Positions 1-8,579 of a DNA stretch of 64,000 nucleotides are shown here, in pieces. Under the pieces are notes generated by a model. It saw only the letters and a list, made by a program, of their open reading frames with translations. It was not told the DNA's origin and searched no databases. How positions within the stretch are numbered: the first letter of the stretch is position 1; each line of letters begins with the position of its first letter. The DNA is from Rubrobacter xylanophilus (GTDB lineage Bacteria > Actinomycetota > Rubrobacteria > Rubrobacterales > Rubrobacteraceae): positions 2,653,501 through 2,717,500 of the forward strand of contig NZ_AP019791.1 of assembly GCF_007164525.1 (NCBI RefSeq). The letters are read 5' to 3'. The translations under genes were made by a program, and so were the position numbers.

Positions 1-345
1 CTGCGCGAGCGTCTTCTCGCGCACGAGGCCCGTGCAGTCGCCCGGCCCGGACTCGGCCGTCGGCCTGGCGGTGCGGTCCAGCGTCTCGTCATGCAGGACG
101 ACGAGCACGCCGTCGCGCGTCATCTGCAGGTCCTGCTCGATGTAGTCGGCGCCCATCCTGAGCGCCAGGTCGTAGGCGGCGAAGGTGTGCTCCGGCGCGT
201 ACCCGGAGGCGCCCCTGTGCCCGACGTTCAGCACCACGTCCTCGGGCTGCTTCGCCCCGGCGGGCGCAGCCGCGAGCAGGACGGCCGCCAGCGCCGTCGC
301 GAGCAGGGCGGAGAGCGCCCCCCTTCTCGTCGTTGCTCCGTGCAT
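1..345 (-). CDS. Glycerophosphodiester phosphodiesterase, C-terminus cut by window edge
   Basis: Hydrolyses glycerophosphodiesters to sn-glycerol 3-phosphate and an alcohol, freeing phosphorus from lipid headgroups outside the cell. Only the first 115 residues lie in the window; the reading frame is open to base 1. A TRR followed by a hydrophobic run (about residues 7-31, ending APAGA) looks like a Tat or Sec export signal. Family signatures follow in order: HRGASG (His43, Arg44), PEHT, the ExD pair Glu70/Asp72, and LHDETLDRT with His85. The ATG at 345 sits 45 bp after the phoD stop, so it is probably the third gene of the phoX-phoD run. The family assignment is firm; the exact substrate is not known. 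Confidence 0.9.
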   Translation of the reverse strand, partial: MHGATTRRGALSALLATALAAVLLAAAPAGAKQPEDVVLNVGHRGASGYAPEHTFAAYDLALRMGADYIEQDLQMTRDGVLVVLHDETLDRTARPTAESGPGDCTGLVREKTLAQ

Positions 346-390
346 GGTCTCCCCCCTTCTCTCGGTTTGTCGCGCCGGCGCGGTGACCCG

Positions 391-1947
391 TCACCGCGCC
401 GGCTCCAGCTCGACGGAGTAGAGCGTCTCTCCGTAGAGATCCTTGAGGCTCACGGTCATGACCCCGGTGTCGCCGTCGATGGCGGCGTGGCCGTAGAACT
501 GCAGGCCGTCGGAGGGTGGCTGGTTCGGGTAGTCGGCGGCCCTCTGGAAGACGACCCGCGGGCCGAAGGTCGCATCGAGCTCGTTTGGCCCGAAGGTGCC
601 CGCGTGCAAAGGTCCGGAGACGAACTCCCAGAAGGGGTCGAAGTCCCGGAAGGCTGCCCGGGAGGGATCGTAGTAATGCGCCGCCGTGTAGTGCACGTCG
701 GCGGTGAGCCAGACCGTGTTCCTTATCCTCTCGCGCTTGATGAACGAGAGGAGGTCGGCGACCTCCAGCTCGCGCCCCAGCGGCGTGCCGGGCCGGGCGT
801 TGGCTATGGCCTCGAAGGCCGCGCCGTCGGGGACGACGAGGCCGACGGGCAGGTCGGAGGCGATGACCTTCCAGGTGGCGCGCGAGGTCTTCAGCGCGCG
901 CTTCAGCCAGCGGAGCTGGCGCTCGCCGAAGAGCTCGGTCGTCTCGCTCCGGACGGGCTGGTCGTTCGTGGTGTTGGGGCCGCGGTAGGTTCGCAGGTCG
1001 AGGAAGAAGATCTCCAGCGAGGGACCGTAGCTTACCTTGCGGTAGATCTCGCCGCGCCGCCGCAGCGGCAGGTACTCCCGGAAGGCGCGGCGGGCCCGCG
1101 CGGCGAGCACGTCCACATCCTTGACGGTGTAGCGCGGGTCCTCGAGCACCTCGCCCGGGTACCAGTTGTTGGTGACCTCGTGGTCGTCCCACTGGGCGAA
1201 GGTGGGGACGGCGGCGTTGAAGCGCAAGAGGTTCTCGTCCAGGAGGTTGTATTTGTAGTTGCCGCGGAACTCGTCGAGCGTCTCGGCGACCTTGGCCTTC
1301 TCCTCGGTGAGGACGTTGCGCCAGAGGGTGCCGTCGGGCAGCACGACCCTCTCCTCCAGGGGGTTGTCGGCGTAGATGTTGTCGCCGCTGTGGACGAAGA
1401 AGTCCGGCTCCTCCCGGAGCATGGTCTCGTAGATCCTCATCCCGCCGAAGTCGGGGTTGATGCCCCAGCCCTGCCCGGCGGTGTCCCCGCCCCACACGAG
1501 GCTCACGCCGCGCCTGCGGTCGGGGGCGGTGCGGAAGCGGCCGTAGGCGGGCTCCCCCACGCGCCCCGGCCGCTCCTCGTCCTCGAAGCTGATGCGGTAG
1601 AAGACCTCCTCGCCCGGGGGCAGCCCCCGCAGCTCGAGCCGCGCGGTGAGGTCGGTCTGCGGGGTGGCGACGGGACCGCGGTAGCGGCGGACCCTGCGGA
1701 ACGACTCGGTGGGGGAGACCTCCACGATCATGCGGGCGGGCCGGTCGGCGCGTGCCCAGACCACCCCGCCGCGGAGACCCACGTCGCCGCTCTGGACGCC
1801 GTGGGTGACGTGGGGACGCCCCGGTGCGCCGACCCGCCTCGGCCGCGCCCACACCGGGGAGCCGGAGATCAGGATCAGGCCCGCCGCGGCGCCGAGAAAG
1901 CGGCGGCGGGTAATCCCCGCCCGGGGGCGGCTATCTCGCTGTGCCAT
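391..1947 (-). CDS. phoD: Tat-exported alkaline phosphatase/phosphodiesterase, PhoD family
   Basis: Predicted extracytoplasmic metallophosphatase of 518 residues that releases phosphate from phosphomono- or diesters. The N-terminus carries a Tat signal (TRRRFLG followed by a hydrophobic stretch ending in VWA). A beta-sandwich N-domain (about 45-150) precedes the metallophosphatase core. The core has the family metal-site motifs in order: VWGGDTAGQGW, HSGDNIYADNP, WDDHEVTNNWYPG and, near the C-terminus, TADVHYTAAHYYDP. PhoD enzymes typically use Ca and Fe. It starts 11 bp after the phoX stop (1959-1961), so the two are probably co-transcribed. A second PhoD-like protein lies at 4370-5863 but has a different leader and low similarity. 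Confidence 0.92.
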   Translation of the reverse strand: MAQRDSRPRAGITRRRFLGAAAGLILISGSPVWARPRRVGAPGRPHVTHGVQSGDVGLRGGVVWARADRPARMIVEVSPTESFRRVRRYRGPVATPQTDLTARLELRGLPPGEEVFYRISFEDEERPGRVGEPAYGRFRTAPDRRRGVSLVWGGDTAGQGWGINPDFGGMRIYETMLREEPDFFVHSGDNIYADNPLEERVVLPDGTLWRNVLTEEKAKVAETLDEFRGNYKYNLLDENLLRFNAAVPTFAQWDDHEVTNNWYPGEVLEDPRYTVKDVDVLAARARRAFREYLPLRRRGEIYRKVSYGPSLEIFFLDLRTYRGPNTTNDQPVRSETTELFGERQLRWLKRALKTSRATWKVIASDLPVGLVVPDGAAFEAIANARPGTPLGRELEVADLLSFIKRERIRNTVWLTADVHYTAAHYYDPSRAAFRDFDPFWEFVSGPLHAGTFGPNELDATFGPRVVFQRAADYPNQPPSDGLQFYGHAAIDGDTGVMTVSLKDLYGETLYSVELEPAR

Positions 1948-1958
1948 TCTCTGCGACC

Positions 1959-4004
1959 TCAGCTCCCGATGCGCCTCTCGCCGCGGCCGGTCTTGAAGAC
2001 GCTCACGACCGAGGGGCGGGGCTGGCCGCCGTCGGGCCAGCGGCTCGCGGGGTTGTCGGGCGAGGCGCCATCCACCTCGCCGGGGTGCTGCACCGCGCAG
2101 AAGATGGTCCTCTGGTCGGGGGTGATGCGCGGCCCGCAGGCCTCGGCCCCTACGGGGACGGTGAGGAACTGGCGCAGGTATCCCCGCTCGGGGCCCTCGA
2201 CGGGGACGGCGAAGAAGCCGTCGTTCTGCCCGAGCGCCCCGCCGCTGTCCGTGGCGATCCAGAGGTTCCCCCGCCGGTCGAAGGCGAGGTTGTCCGGCGA
2301 GGAGATGGGGCTGACCTGGTCCTTGTCGTAGCCGGCGAAGTAGGTTGAGGGGTCGTCGGGGTCGCCGCAGAGCAGGAAGACCCTCCAGCGGAAGCGGGTC
2401 GCCGCCGGGTCGTCGCCCTCCTCGGAGATCTCCAGCACGTGCCCGTGCTTGTTGTTGGTGCGGGGGTTGGCCTCGTCGGGGCCGGGGTTGCCGGCGGCCC
2501 CGCGCCGGGTGTTGTTGGTGAGCGCGGCGTAGACCCTGCCGTTGACCGGGTTGCGCTCGATGTCCTCGGGCCTGTCCATCTTGGTCGCCCCCACCCTGTC
2601 GGCGGCGAGCCGGGTGTTGATGAGCACCTCGGCCGCGCTCATCCCGGGCACGAAGCTCTCCTCGCCGCTGACGAGCGGTACCCACTCGCCGGTGCCGTCG
2701 AAGGCCCCGTCGGAGGGCAGCTCTCCGCTGCCGTCTATCTCCTGCTGCGGGCTGTCGCCGCTGAAGCGGGCGACGTAGAGGGTGCCCTCCTCGAGGAGGG
2801 TGAGGTTGTGCTCCCGGGCGCGCCGGCTGTTGCCCCTCGCCATCCGCCTGGAGCTTACGAACTTGTAGACGTACTCGAAGCGCTCGTCGTCGCCCATGTA
2901 GGAGACGGCCCGCCCGTCGCGGGAGAGCGTGGTCTCGGCCCCCTCGTGCTTGACGCGCCCGAGCGCGGTGTGCTTGCGCGGGACGGACTCCGGGTCGAAG
3001 GGGTCTACCTCGACCACGTATCCGAACCGGAAGCCCTCGTTGGGCTCTCTGGCGAGGTCGAAGCGCTCCTCGACGCGCTCCCAGCCGCGGTAGCCGAAGT
3101 CCGGAAGCGTCTCCCCGAAGCCGTAGCGCTCGTAGGAGGCGCGCTTGGCGGGGTCCTCCACGGCGCCGGCGTTGACGAAGTACTGGTTGAAGTTCTCCTC
3201 CCCGGAGAGGTAGGTGCCCCACGGGGTGAGGCCGCCGGCGCAGTTGTTGAGGCACCCGAGCACCGTGCGGCCCCCGGGGTCGGCCTCGGTGCGGAGCCAC
3301 TCGTGTCCGGCGGCGGGGCCGGTGAGGCGCATCGGGGTCATCGCGGTGATGCGGCGGTTGTAGCGCCGGGAGCGCACCATCTCGTAGCCGCCCCTCCGCC
3401 GCCCGCGGACCTCGACCACCGAGATGCCATGGGCCATGAGCTCTACCCGGATGCGCTCGGGGTCCTCGGGGGAGGTGCCCGTGGCGGGGTTGAAGCCACG
3501 GAACATAAGCTCGGTGTTGGTGTACTCGTGGTTTACGACGAGCAGGGCCCGGCCGCTGCCGCGCAGGGGGAAGAAGGCCACGTAGTCGCAGTTGTAGCCG
3601 AACTGCTTGGATTGGGCCTCGGCGGTCTGGTTCTCGAAGTCGAACTCGGGGGCGCCGGGCAGGATCGGGTCGCCCCACCGCACGACCACCTCGTAGTCGT
3701 AGCCGTCCGGCACGACTACGTCATCCAGGCTGTTGGGCGGTACCGGCTCGAAGGTGAGCCCGCTCCTGCGCCCGCCCCTCCTGGCCTCCGCAGGACGCGC
3801 GCCCGCGTACAGGACGACCGCTGCCGCCGCTCCCAGCTTGAGGAAACTCCTGCGGCTGAGCGCCCTGCCCAGGATGTCGCCGAAGTACGGGTTGTCGCTG
3901 GTGTTGGGCGCCTCGTGGGCGCAGGCGTTCCCGCAGCGGTAGATGCAGGTCATCGCCGAGCGGCCCCCGGTATGCCCTGCGAGCGGTAGCGCCCTCCCGA
4001 TCAC
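1959..4004 (-). CDS. phoX: PhoX family alkaline phosphatase (DUF839)
   Basis: Exported phosphatase of the PhoX family, which uses Ca and Fe and is normally induced by phosphate starvation. The mature part shows family signatures LLVVNHEYTN, NNCAGGLTPWGTYLSGEEN, AFDRRGNLWIATD and FCAVQHPGE. A Tat motif SRRSFLK precedes a hydrophobic run ending PAEARRG. I place the start at the GTG at 4004 because a strong GGAGGAG lies 6 nt upstream of it; this gives 681 residues. An ATG at 3953 (664 residues) has no comparable ribosome site. The long N-region before the Tat motif, containing CIYRCGNACAHE, is typical of PhoX precursors. It leads the operon phoX-phoD-glycerophosphodiesterase, a coherent extracellular phosphate-scavenging set. 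Confidence 0.92.
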   Translation of the reverse strand: MIGRALPLAGHTGGRSAMTCIYRCGNACAHEAPNTSDNPYFGDILGRALSRRSFLKLGAAAAVVLYAGARPAEARRGGRRSGLTFEPVPPNSLDDVVVPDGYDYEVVVRWGDPILPGAPEFDFENQTAEAQSKQFGYNCDYVAFFPLRGSGRALLVVNHEYTNTELMFRGFNPATGTSPEDPERIRVELMAHGISVVEVRGRRRGGYEMVRSRRYNRRITAMTPMRLTGPAAGHEWLRTEADPGGRTVLGCLNNCAGGLTPWGTYLSGEENFNQYFVNAGAVEDPAKRASYERYGFGETLPDFGYRGWERVEERFDLAREPNEGFRFGYVVEVDPFDPESVPRKHTALGRVKHEGAETTLSRDGRAVSYMGDDERFEYVYKFVSSRRMARGNSRRAREHNLTLLEEGTLYVARFSGDSPQQEIDGSGELPSDGAFDGTGEWVPLVSGEESFVPGMSAAEVLINTRLAADRVGATKMDRPEDIERNPVNGRVYAALTNNTRRGAAGNPGPDEANPRTNNKHGHVLEISEEGDDPAATRFRWRVFLLCGDPDDPSTYFAGYDKDQVSPISSPDNLAFDRRGNLWIATDSGGALGQNDGFFAVPVEGPERGYLRQFLTVPVGAEACGPRITPDQRTIFCAVQHPGEVDGASPDNPASRWPDGGQPRPSVVSVFKTGRGERRIGS

Positions 4005-4104
4005 GGATCTCTCCTCCACCTTCTGCCCTCCTGTCTCCGTCTGGATGCCTGAAAAAGGACTGCCGCCAGGGATACTGGCAACCTTAAGGCCCGTCGCGGC
4101 TGTT

Positions 4105-4135
4105 CCTTCCCAAGATCTCCCCTGCCTTCCCAAGA
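4105..4135 (-). promoter_or_regulatory. Direct repeat, possible regulator site for phoX operon
   Basis: Two identical 11-bp units, CCTTCCCAAGA on the plus strand, lie at 4105-4115 and 4125-4135, exactly 20 bp (about two helical turns) apart and about 100-130 bp upstream of the phoX start. PhoP-type response regulators bind 11-bp direct repeat units, so a Pho-box-like role is plausible. The unit does not match the Streptomyces consensus GTTCACC, so this is inference. Confidence 0.4.
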
Positions 4136-4324
4136 GACCCTCTCGGATCACCGGGGTAACTTAGCACAATTTCTGATGTTTTTGTTACAGGAGTCGCCCG
4201 CCCGGGCTGCGGGAAAGCCGCAGTACCCCACGGAAGCTCCTGCCGCTCATCCTGGAGAACGCTGCTCAGGTTCCCACCTCCGCCGGATTCAAGACCACCG
4301 GTCCGGATGTATACCAGCGGCAGG

Positions 4325-4347
4325 ACCGGCCTTTGTTGCAGGCCGGT
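4325..4347 (-). terminator. Possible terminator hairpin after the second PhoD-like gene
   Basis: A perfect 8-bp stem (ACCGGCCT pairing with AGGCCGGT) closes a 7-nt loop, 23 bp beyond the stop codon of the 4370-5863 gene. No T-tract follows in either direction, so intrinsic termination would be weak or of the U-less kind. It could also be a simple mRNA-end structure. Confidence 0.35.
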
Positions 4348-4369
4348 GAATGGGACTTTAAAATTCTTC

Positions 4370-5863
4370 TCAGGCCCGCCGGGCCGCGGGGCTTCCCTCC
4401 TCCACCGCCCACGAAGCGTCGGTCTTTATCCTCCCGGCACCGCGAAGGAACCTGAAATCGGCCCGGAGCAGGTTCTCCCGGAGGGTGCAGCGGACGTACC
4501 CCCGGCGGTCGCCCCCGAAGTACCTGACGTGCGGGTTCTCGCCCAGCGCCCGCTCCACCCGGTCCGCCCACGGGCAGCCGGAGCTTATGGAGGTGGTGAC
4601 GAGCTCGGGGGCCACCGTCTCCGAAGCGGGGTCTCCGAAGTCTGCCTTGAGGTCGTTGACGAAACCGGCGTGCCAATCGCCGGAGAGGACCACCGGGCCC
4701 CGGGGCCCGCGCTCTCTCAGGAACCGGAGCAGCCCCTCCCGGGCTGCCGCGTAGCCGTCCCACTGATCGTGGTTGACGCTCACGCCCGCTCCGGTGTCGT
4801 AGTCGTAGCGGGCGAGCATGGTCTGCTGGGCGATAAGGTTCCAGCGGGCCCCGGAGCGCTGGAGGCTGGAGAAGAGCCAGCGGCGCTGCTCCTCGCCGAG
4901 CATGGAGCGGCCCGGCTCCAGGGCCTCCGGCTCCTGGGGGGCGATGAGCCTGCCGGTGGGCTGGTCTTCCCGGTGCTGTCGGGTGTCGAGGAGGTAGAGC
5001 TCCGCCAGCCTCCCAAACCGGAGGCGGCGGTGGAGGCGCATGCGAGGTCCCCGCGGCAGAGCGGAGGGCCTGAGGGGCATGTGCTCGTAGTAGGCCCGGA
5101 AGGCCGCCGCCCGGATGCGCAGGAACTCGTCCTTCCCAAGCTCCGGGTAGTCCTCTGGGTAGGCCCCGGCCCAGTCGTTGTCTACCTCGTGGTCGTCCGG
5201 AACGGCGACGAAGGGTAAGGCGGCGTGGGCCTCGCGCAGTCCCGGGGCGCTCTTGTACAGGCCGTACAGTCGACGGAAGTCCGCGAGGGTGCGGGTGTCC
5301 TCCTCCTCGTAGATGTAGTCGCCAAGGTGGATGACAAGGTCCAGATCCTCCTCCGCCATCCGCCGGTAGGCCGGGTAGTCTCCCCCGGCCCAGGCCTGGC
5401 AGGAGGCCACCGCGAATGAGAGTCCCTCGCCGCTCCCGGGGGCTGGAGCGGTCTTCGCCCTGCCCACGGGGCTCACCTCACCCCCAGCTTTAAACCTGTA
5501 CCAGTACCACCTCCCCGCCTCAAGACCCCCAACCTCAACGTGCACCGCATGCCCAAGCTCGGGCCGCGCCTCCACCCTGCCCCGCCTCACCACCCTCCTG
5601 AACCCCTCATCCCTTGCAACTTCCCAGCGCACCCCAACCTTCCTGTCTGGCGGCATCCCGCCCAGACCGTCCTGAGCGAGGGGCTCTGGGGCGAGGCGGG
5701 TCCAGATGACAAACCCGTCGGGCAGCGGGTCTCCCGAGGCCACCCCAAGCCGGAACGGGTAGTCCGGCAGCCTCTCCCCGCCGCACCCGCCGAACAGGGG
5801 CAGGAGCGCAAGCGCCGCCCCAGCCCGCAGGAAACGCCCGCGATCCATCCGGGTCTCGCCCAT
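4370..5863 (-). CDS. PhoD-like phosphatase, predicted lipoprotein
   Basis: A 497-residue metallophosphatase of the PhoD superfamily. The leader MDRGRFLRAG plus a hydrophobic run ends in the lipobox LFGGC (Cys27), so it is probably anchored on the outer face of the membrane. RGR replaces a strict twin arginine, so export could be Tat or Sec. Core motifs are SCQAW, IHLGDYIYEE, PDDHEVDNDWAG and LSGDWHAGF. The ATG at 5863 is chosen because it keeps the short charged n-region; a GTG-initiated form four codons longer (5875) is also possible. It lies 42 bp behind the secreted glycosidase gene and is probably co-transcribed with it. The substrate may be a phosphodiester or a nucleotide; the sequence does not say. 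Confidence 0.88.
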   Translation of the reverse strand: MGETRMDRGRFLRAGAALALLPLFGGCGGERLPDYPFRLGVASGDPLPDGFVIWTRLAPEPLAQDGLGGMPPDRKVGVRWEVARDEGFRRVVRRGRVEARPELGHAVHVEVGGLEAGRWYWYRFKAGGEVSPVGRAKTAPAPGSGEGLSFAVASCQAWAGGDYPAYRRMAEEDLDLVIHLGDYIYEEEDTRTLADFRRLYGLYKSAPGLREAHAALPFVAVPDDHEVDNDWAGAYPEDYPELGKDEFLRIRAAAFRAYYEHMPLRPSALPRGPRMRLHRRLRFGRLAELYLLDTRQHREDQPTGRLIAPQEPEALEPGRSMLGEEQRRWLFSSLQRSGARWNLIAQQTMLARYDYDTGAGVSVNHDQWDGYAAAREGLLRFLRERGPRGPVVLSGDWHAGFVNDLKADFGDPASETVAPELVTTSISSGCPWADRVERALGENPHVRYFGGDRRGYVRCTLRENLLRADFRFLRGAGRIKTDASWAVEEGSPAARRA

Positions 5864-5905
5864 GCCGCCTCCCACGGGACGAGTCTACCACCACGGGGGA
5901 CGGGT

Positions 5906-8500
5906 CTACCTCGTGCGGATGACCACCTCCTGCTCGCCCTCGGTCCCGGCCTCCACGAGCACCTCCTTGCCGCGGTTGGTCTCCTCGACCTCGTAGCGGA
6001 CCCTCTCGCCGTTGAGCCTCACGCTGCGGACCTTCGCGCCGCGCGGGAGGGTGTGCCCGACGACGAGCTCCTCGAGAGGTACGTCCGGCTCGACGGTGGT
6101 GCGGTAGGTGTTCCTGCCTCGCTCCGCGGAGACGGAGCCGGAGCCCTCCCCGAGGCGGATGTTCTCGCCGGAGATGGGGGAGGAGCCCTCGGGGACCTGC
6201 GGGACGACCGTGAGCTCGCCGCGGCCCATGTCCGGGCGGACGCCGAGCCACTGGTGGACGACCGGCCAGATGGTGCCGTAGGCGCCCCAGGCCTGCAGCA
6301 CCATCGCCCGCTCGTTGAGGGGCCGGTCTATGGAGCGGCCGTAGTCTGGGGAGGGGGCGATCTCGGGCATCGCCCCGGGCTGCTCGTCGGGGATGAGCTG
6401 CAGGGCGGCGTTTGCGTCTGTGTAGTGCCGCTGCTGGTCCTCGCCGAGCCTGCCGTAGTTGCCCTCGCCGACGGCCATGATCGCGGTGTTCAGCGTGAAG
6501 ATGTTGCGCTCGGAGGGCACCTCGGAGACGTGCTCGTCGCAGCTTGGGCCCGGGTTGCCGCCCTCGGCCTCCGTCGGGCCGGTGCCGGTGTGGTACATCC
6601 CGAAGCGGTCGGTGTAGCAGGCGAGCTCGCGCTCGCGCAGGGCGGCGAGGCCGTGCTCGCGGGAGGCGAGCCCCGGCATCGTCTCGCCCTTGCGGTCCAC
6701 GAGCTCGACCTCCATTGGGGTCGCCCCGATCCAGTGCCGCTGGAAGACCTGCCCGTTCTCCGGGTTCCTCAAGGAGTCGGCGTACTGCGCCGCCCCCTCG
6801 CGCCCGAACCACCAGGCCCGCTCGAAGCGCCGCTCCATCGCGCGGGCGCGCTTCACGGCCCACCTCTCGGTCTCTTTGTCGCCCCTGCTGCGGGCCATGT
6901 CCGCGAGGTCGTAGAGGCCGCGCATCGTGTAGACGGCGACGTCCAGCTTCTCCTCGCCCATCCCCTCGCGCTCGACGTTGCCTAGGCCCTCGGGCCAGAG
7001 GTCGCCGTCCTCGTCGAGCTCGCGGAAGATGTACTCCATGTTTCGCCGGGCGAAGCCGTACATCTCCTCGAGGAAAGCGTCGTCGCCGGTCCAGCGCCAG
7101 ACGAGGGCGACGGCGGAGGGGAACTTGGCGGTCTCGTCGGTGTTGCCGGGGTCGGCGTTGGAGCCGAAGTAGACGCTGCCGTCGGTTACGACCTCGTGGA
7201 CGACCTTGCCGGAGCGACCGTTGTCTATCTCGCTCACGTCCCGGAGCGCCCGTAGGTGGTCCTTTATGGGCTCGAACTGCCCGGCGGCGACGCTGGCGAA
7301 GGCGGTGTACTCGCCGTCGGTGGCGAAGAGCCACTGGTAGTCCGGGAAGCCGGCGCCGAGGAAGCGGGCCCGGTCGAGCTCCCCCTCGGGGGCGGGGTAG
7401 TTCTTCCCGGCGTTGGTCTCCCTTATCTCCAGGTCTTCTGCGGCCTGCACGGAGTCGGCGAGGTTCTGCTTGCTCCACTCTATGCCCCGCTCGAGCCGCC
7501 GGTCGCCCGGGAGGTCGAGGCGCGTGTACCCCGCCAGCGCGAGCCGCTCCGAGACCTTCTCCTCCAGCAGCGCCTCGGGGTCCGCGAGCGCCGCCTCGTG
7601 CTCCTCTATGGCCGCGGCCACCGCGTCTGCGGGGCTCTCGCCGTCGAAGTCCGCGCCGGCGACGGCGAACCACACGGTCCTCGTATCCCCGGCGGGGACG
7701 GTGATCTCGTAGCGGAGCTGGCCGCCCTTGCCCTTGCCGTAGGCGGTGTCGTCGCAGCGGTCCGGGGCTTCTTCGGGGGAGGCGGGGCAGATCACGGGCG
7801 GATCCTGCGGGCCGCGGAAGCCCTCCCCCGTCTCGCTGCCCACGGGCTCGAGGCTCGAGCCGACGACCGCCGCCCAGTCGTGCGGGAGGGCGTTGGGGTG
7901 GGGCGGAGTCCCCCTCTCGCGGAAGACGAGCCTGCCGTCCTCGACGGAGACCTCGTCTTCGAGGTTGTAGGTCTTCTGGCTCGGGGTGGTCTCTCCCCAG
8001 GGGTAGGCGCCCATGAGCTCGGAGTGGGCGTCCACCTCGAGGGTGAGGCTCTGGTCGGTCTCGGCGCCGAAGGTGAGGCCGAAGAGGGCCGCGCGGAGCC
8101 CGTCGGGGACGAAGTCGGTGCGGGTTATGGTGAGCCCGTTGCGGCCCGGCAGCTCCATCCTCACGTACCCGTAGCCGCTGGTGAAGCGGGTCGCCGGGCC
8201 GATCCACTCGCCGTCTACGGCGAACCAGAGGCCGTCGAGGAGCTTTATCGGGGGGCTCCAGACGCCGCCCATCTCGCCTCTGGTGTGGAAGCCCATCGCC
8301 GGGAAGCGCCCGTCCTCGGTGCCCACGACGTAGGCTCGCTCGCCCGTCACCACGTAGCGCCTCTCCTCGAGGCGGTCGCTCACCGAGAGCGTGGGGGAGT
8401 CCGGAGCGCCCTGCGCGGAGGCCGGCAAGGCCGACAGGAGCAACGCCAGCGCGGTGAAGAGCCCCCACGCGAGCGGACGCGAACGCACCGACGATGCCAT
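5906..8500 (-). CDS. Secreted six-hairpin (alpha/alpha-barrel) glycosidase
   Basis: An 864-residue protein with a Sec signal peptide (about residues 9-29, ending ASAQG). The N-terminal half is a beta-sandwich; from about residue 330 it has the helical-barrel pattern of glycogen-debranching/GH15/GH63-like enzymes, with segments such as FLGAGFPDYQWLFATDGE, ALVWRWTGD and DGDLWPEGLGN. Acidic residues in these segments are candidates for the catalytic pair, but I cannot assign them firmly. The ATG at 8500 follows GGGGGAGAGGC closely. Being exported, it probably degrades external oligosaccharide and is not part of the cytosolic glycogen cluster at 11-25 kb. It lies between an S9 peptidase and a PhoD-like lipoprotein on the same strand. 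Substrate unknown. Confidence 0.75.
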   Translation of the reverse strand: MASSVRSRPLAWGLFTALALLLSALPASAQGAPDSPTLSVSDRLEERRYVVTGERAYVVGTEDGRFPAMGFHTRGEMGGVWSPPIKLLDGLWFAVDGEWIGPATRFTSGYGYVRMELPGRNGLTITRTDFVPDGLRAALFGLTFGAETDQSLTLEVDAHSELMGAYPWGETTPSQKTYNLEDEVSVEDGRLVFRERGTPPHPNALPHDWAAVVGSSLEPVGSETGEGFRGPQDPPVICPASPEEAPDRCDDTAYGKGKGGQLRYEITVPAGDTRTVWFAVAGADFDGESPADAVAAAIEEHEAALADPEALLEEKVSERLALAGYTRLDLPGDRRLERGIEWSKQNLADSVQAAEDLEIRETNAGKNYPAPEGELDRARFLGAGFPDYQWLFATDGEYTAFASVAAGQFEPIKDHLRALRDVSEIDNGRSGKVVHEVVTDGSVYFGSNADPGNTDETAKFPSAVALVWRWTGDDAFLEEMYGFARRNMEYIFRELDEDGDLWPEGLGNVEREGMGEEKLDVAVYTMRGLYDLADMARSRGDKETERWAVKRARAMERRFERAWWFGREGAAQYADSLRNPENGQVFQRHWIGATPMEVELVDRKGETMPGLASREHGLAALRERELACYTDRFGMYHTGTGPTEAEGGNPGPSCDEHVSEVPSERNIFTLNTAIMAVGEGNYGRLGEDQQRHYTDANAALQLIPDEQPGAMPEIAPSPDYGRSIDRPLNERAMVLQAWGAYGTIWPVVHQWLGVRPDMGRGELTVVPQVPEGSSPISGENIRLGEGSGSVSAERGRNTYRTTVEPDVPLEELVVGHTLPRGAKVRSVRLNGERVRYEVEETNRGKEVLVEAGTEGEQEVVIRTR

Positions 8501-8579
8501 GCCTCTCCCCCTTGTCTTCCCGATCCGGTTGGGGAGCAGTCTACAGGGTCGTAAGATGCGTGGCAATGCGGCTGCGCCG

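Larger units (their letters stand above)
4005..4369. promoter_or_regulatory. 365-bp intergenic region upstream of phoX
   Basis: No gene is seen here. The stretch separates the phoX operon from the stop codon of the second PhoD-like gene; both are on the minus strand, so phoX promoter elements should be in it. It holds the 20-bp-spaced direct repeat described at 4105-4135, an AT-rich patch around 4163-4190 and a hairpin at 4325-4347. I could not identify a convincing -35/-10 pair for phoX. Confidence 0.5.

Noticed and set aside
391-3678. One continuous frame joining phoD to a region antisense or shifted to phoX
   Set aside because: Only the part from 1947 downward encodes PhoD; the upstream part is a shifted reading of phoX, which has its own conserved frame and stop.
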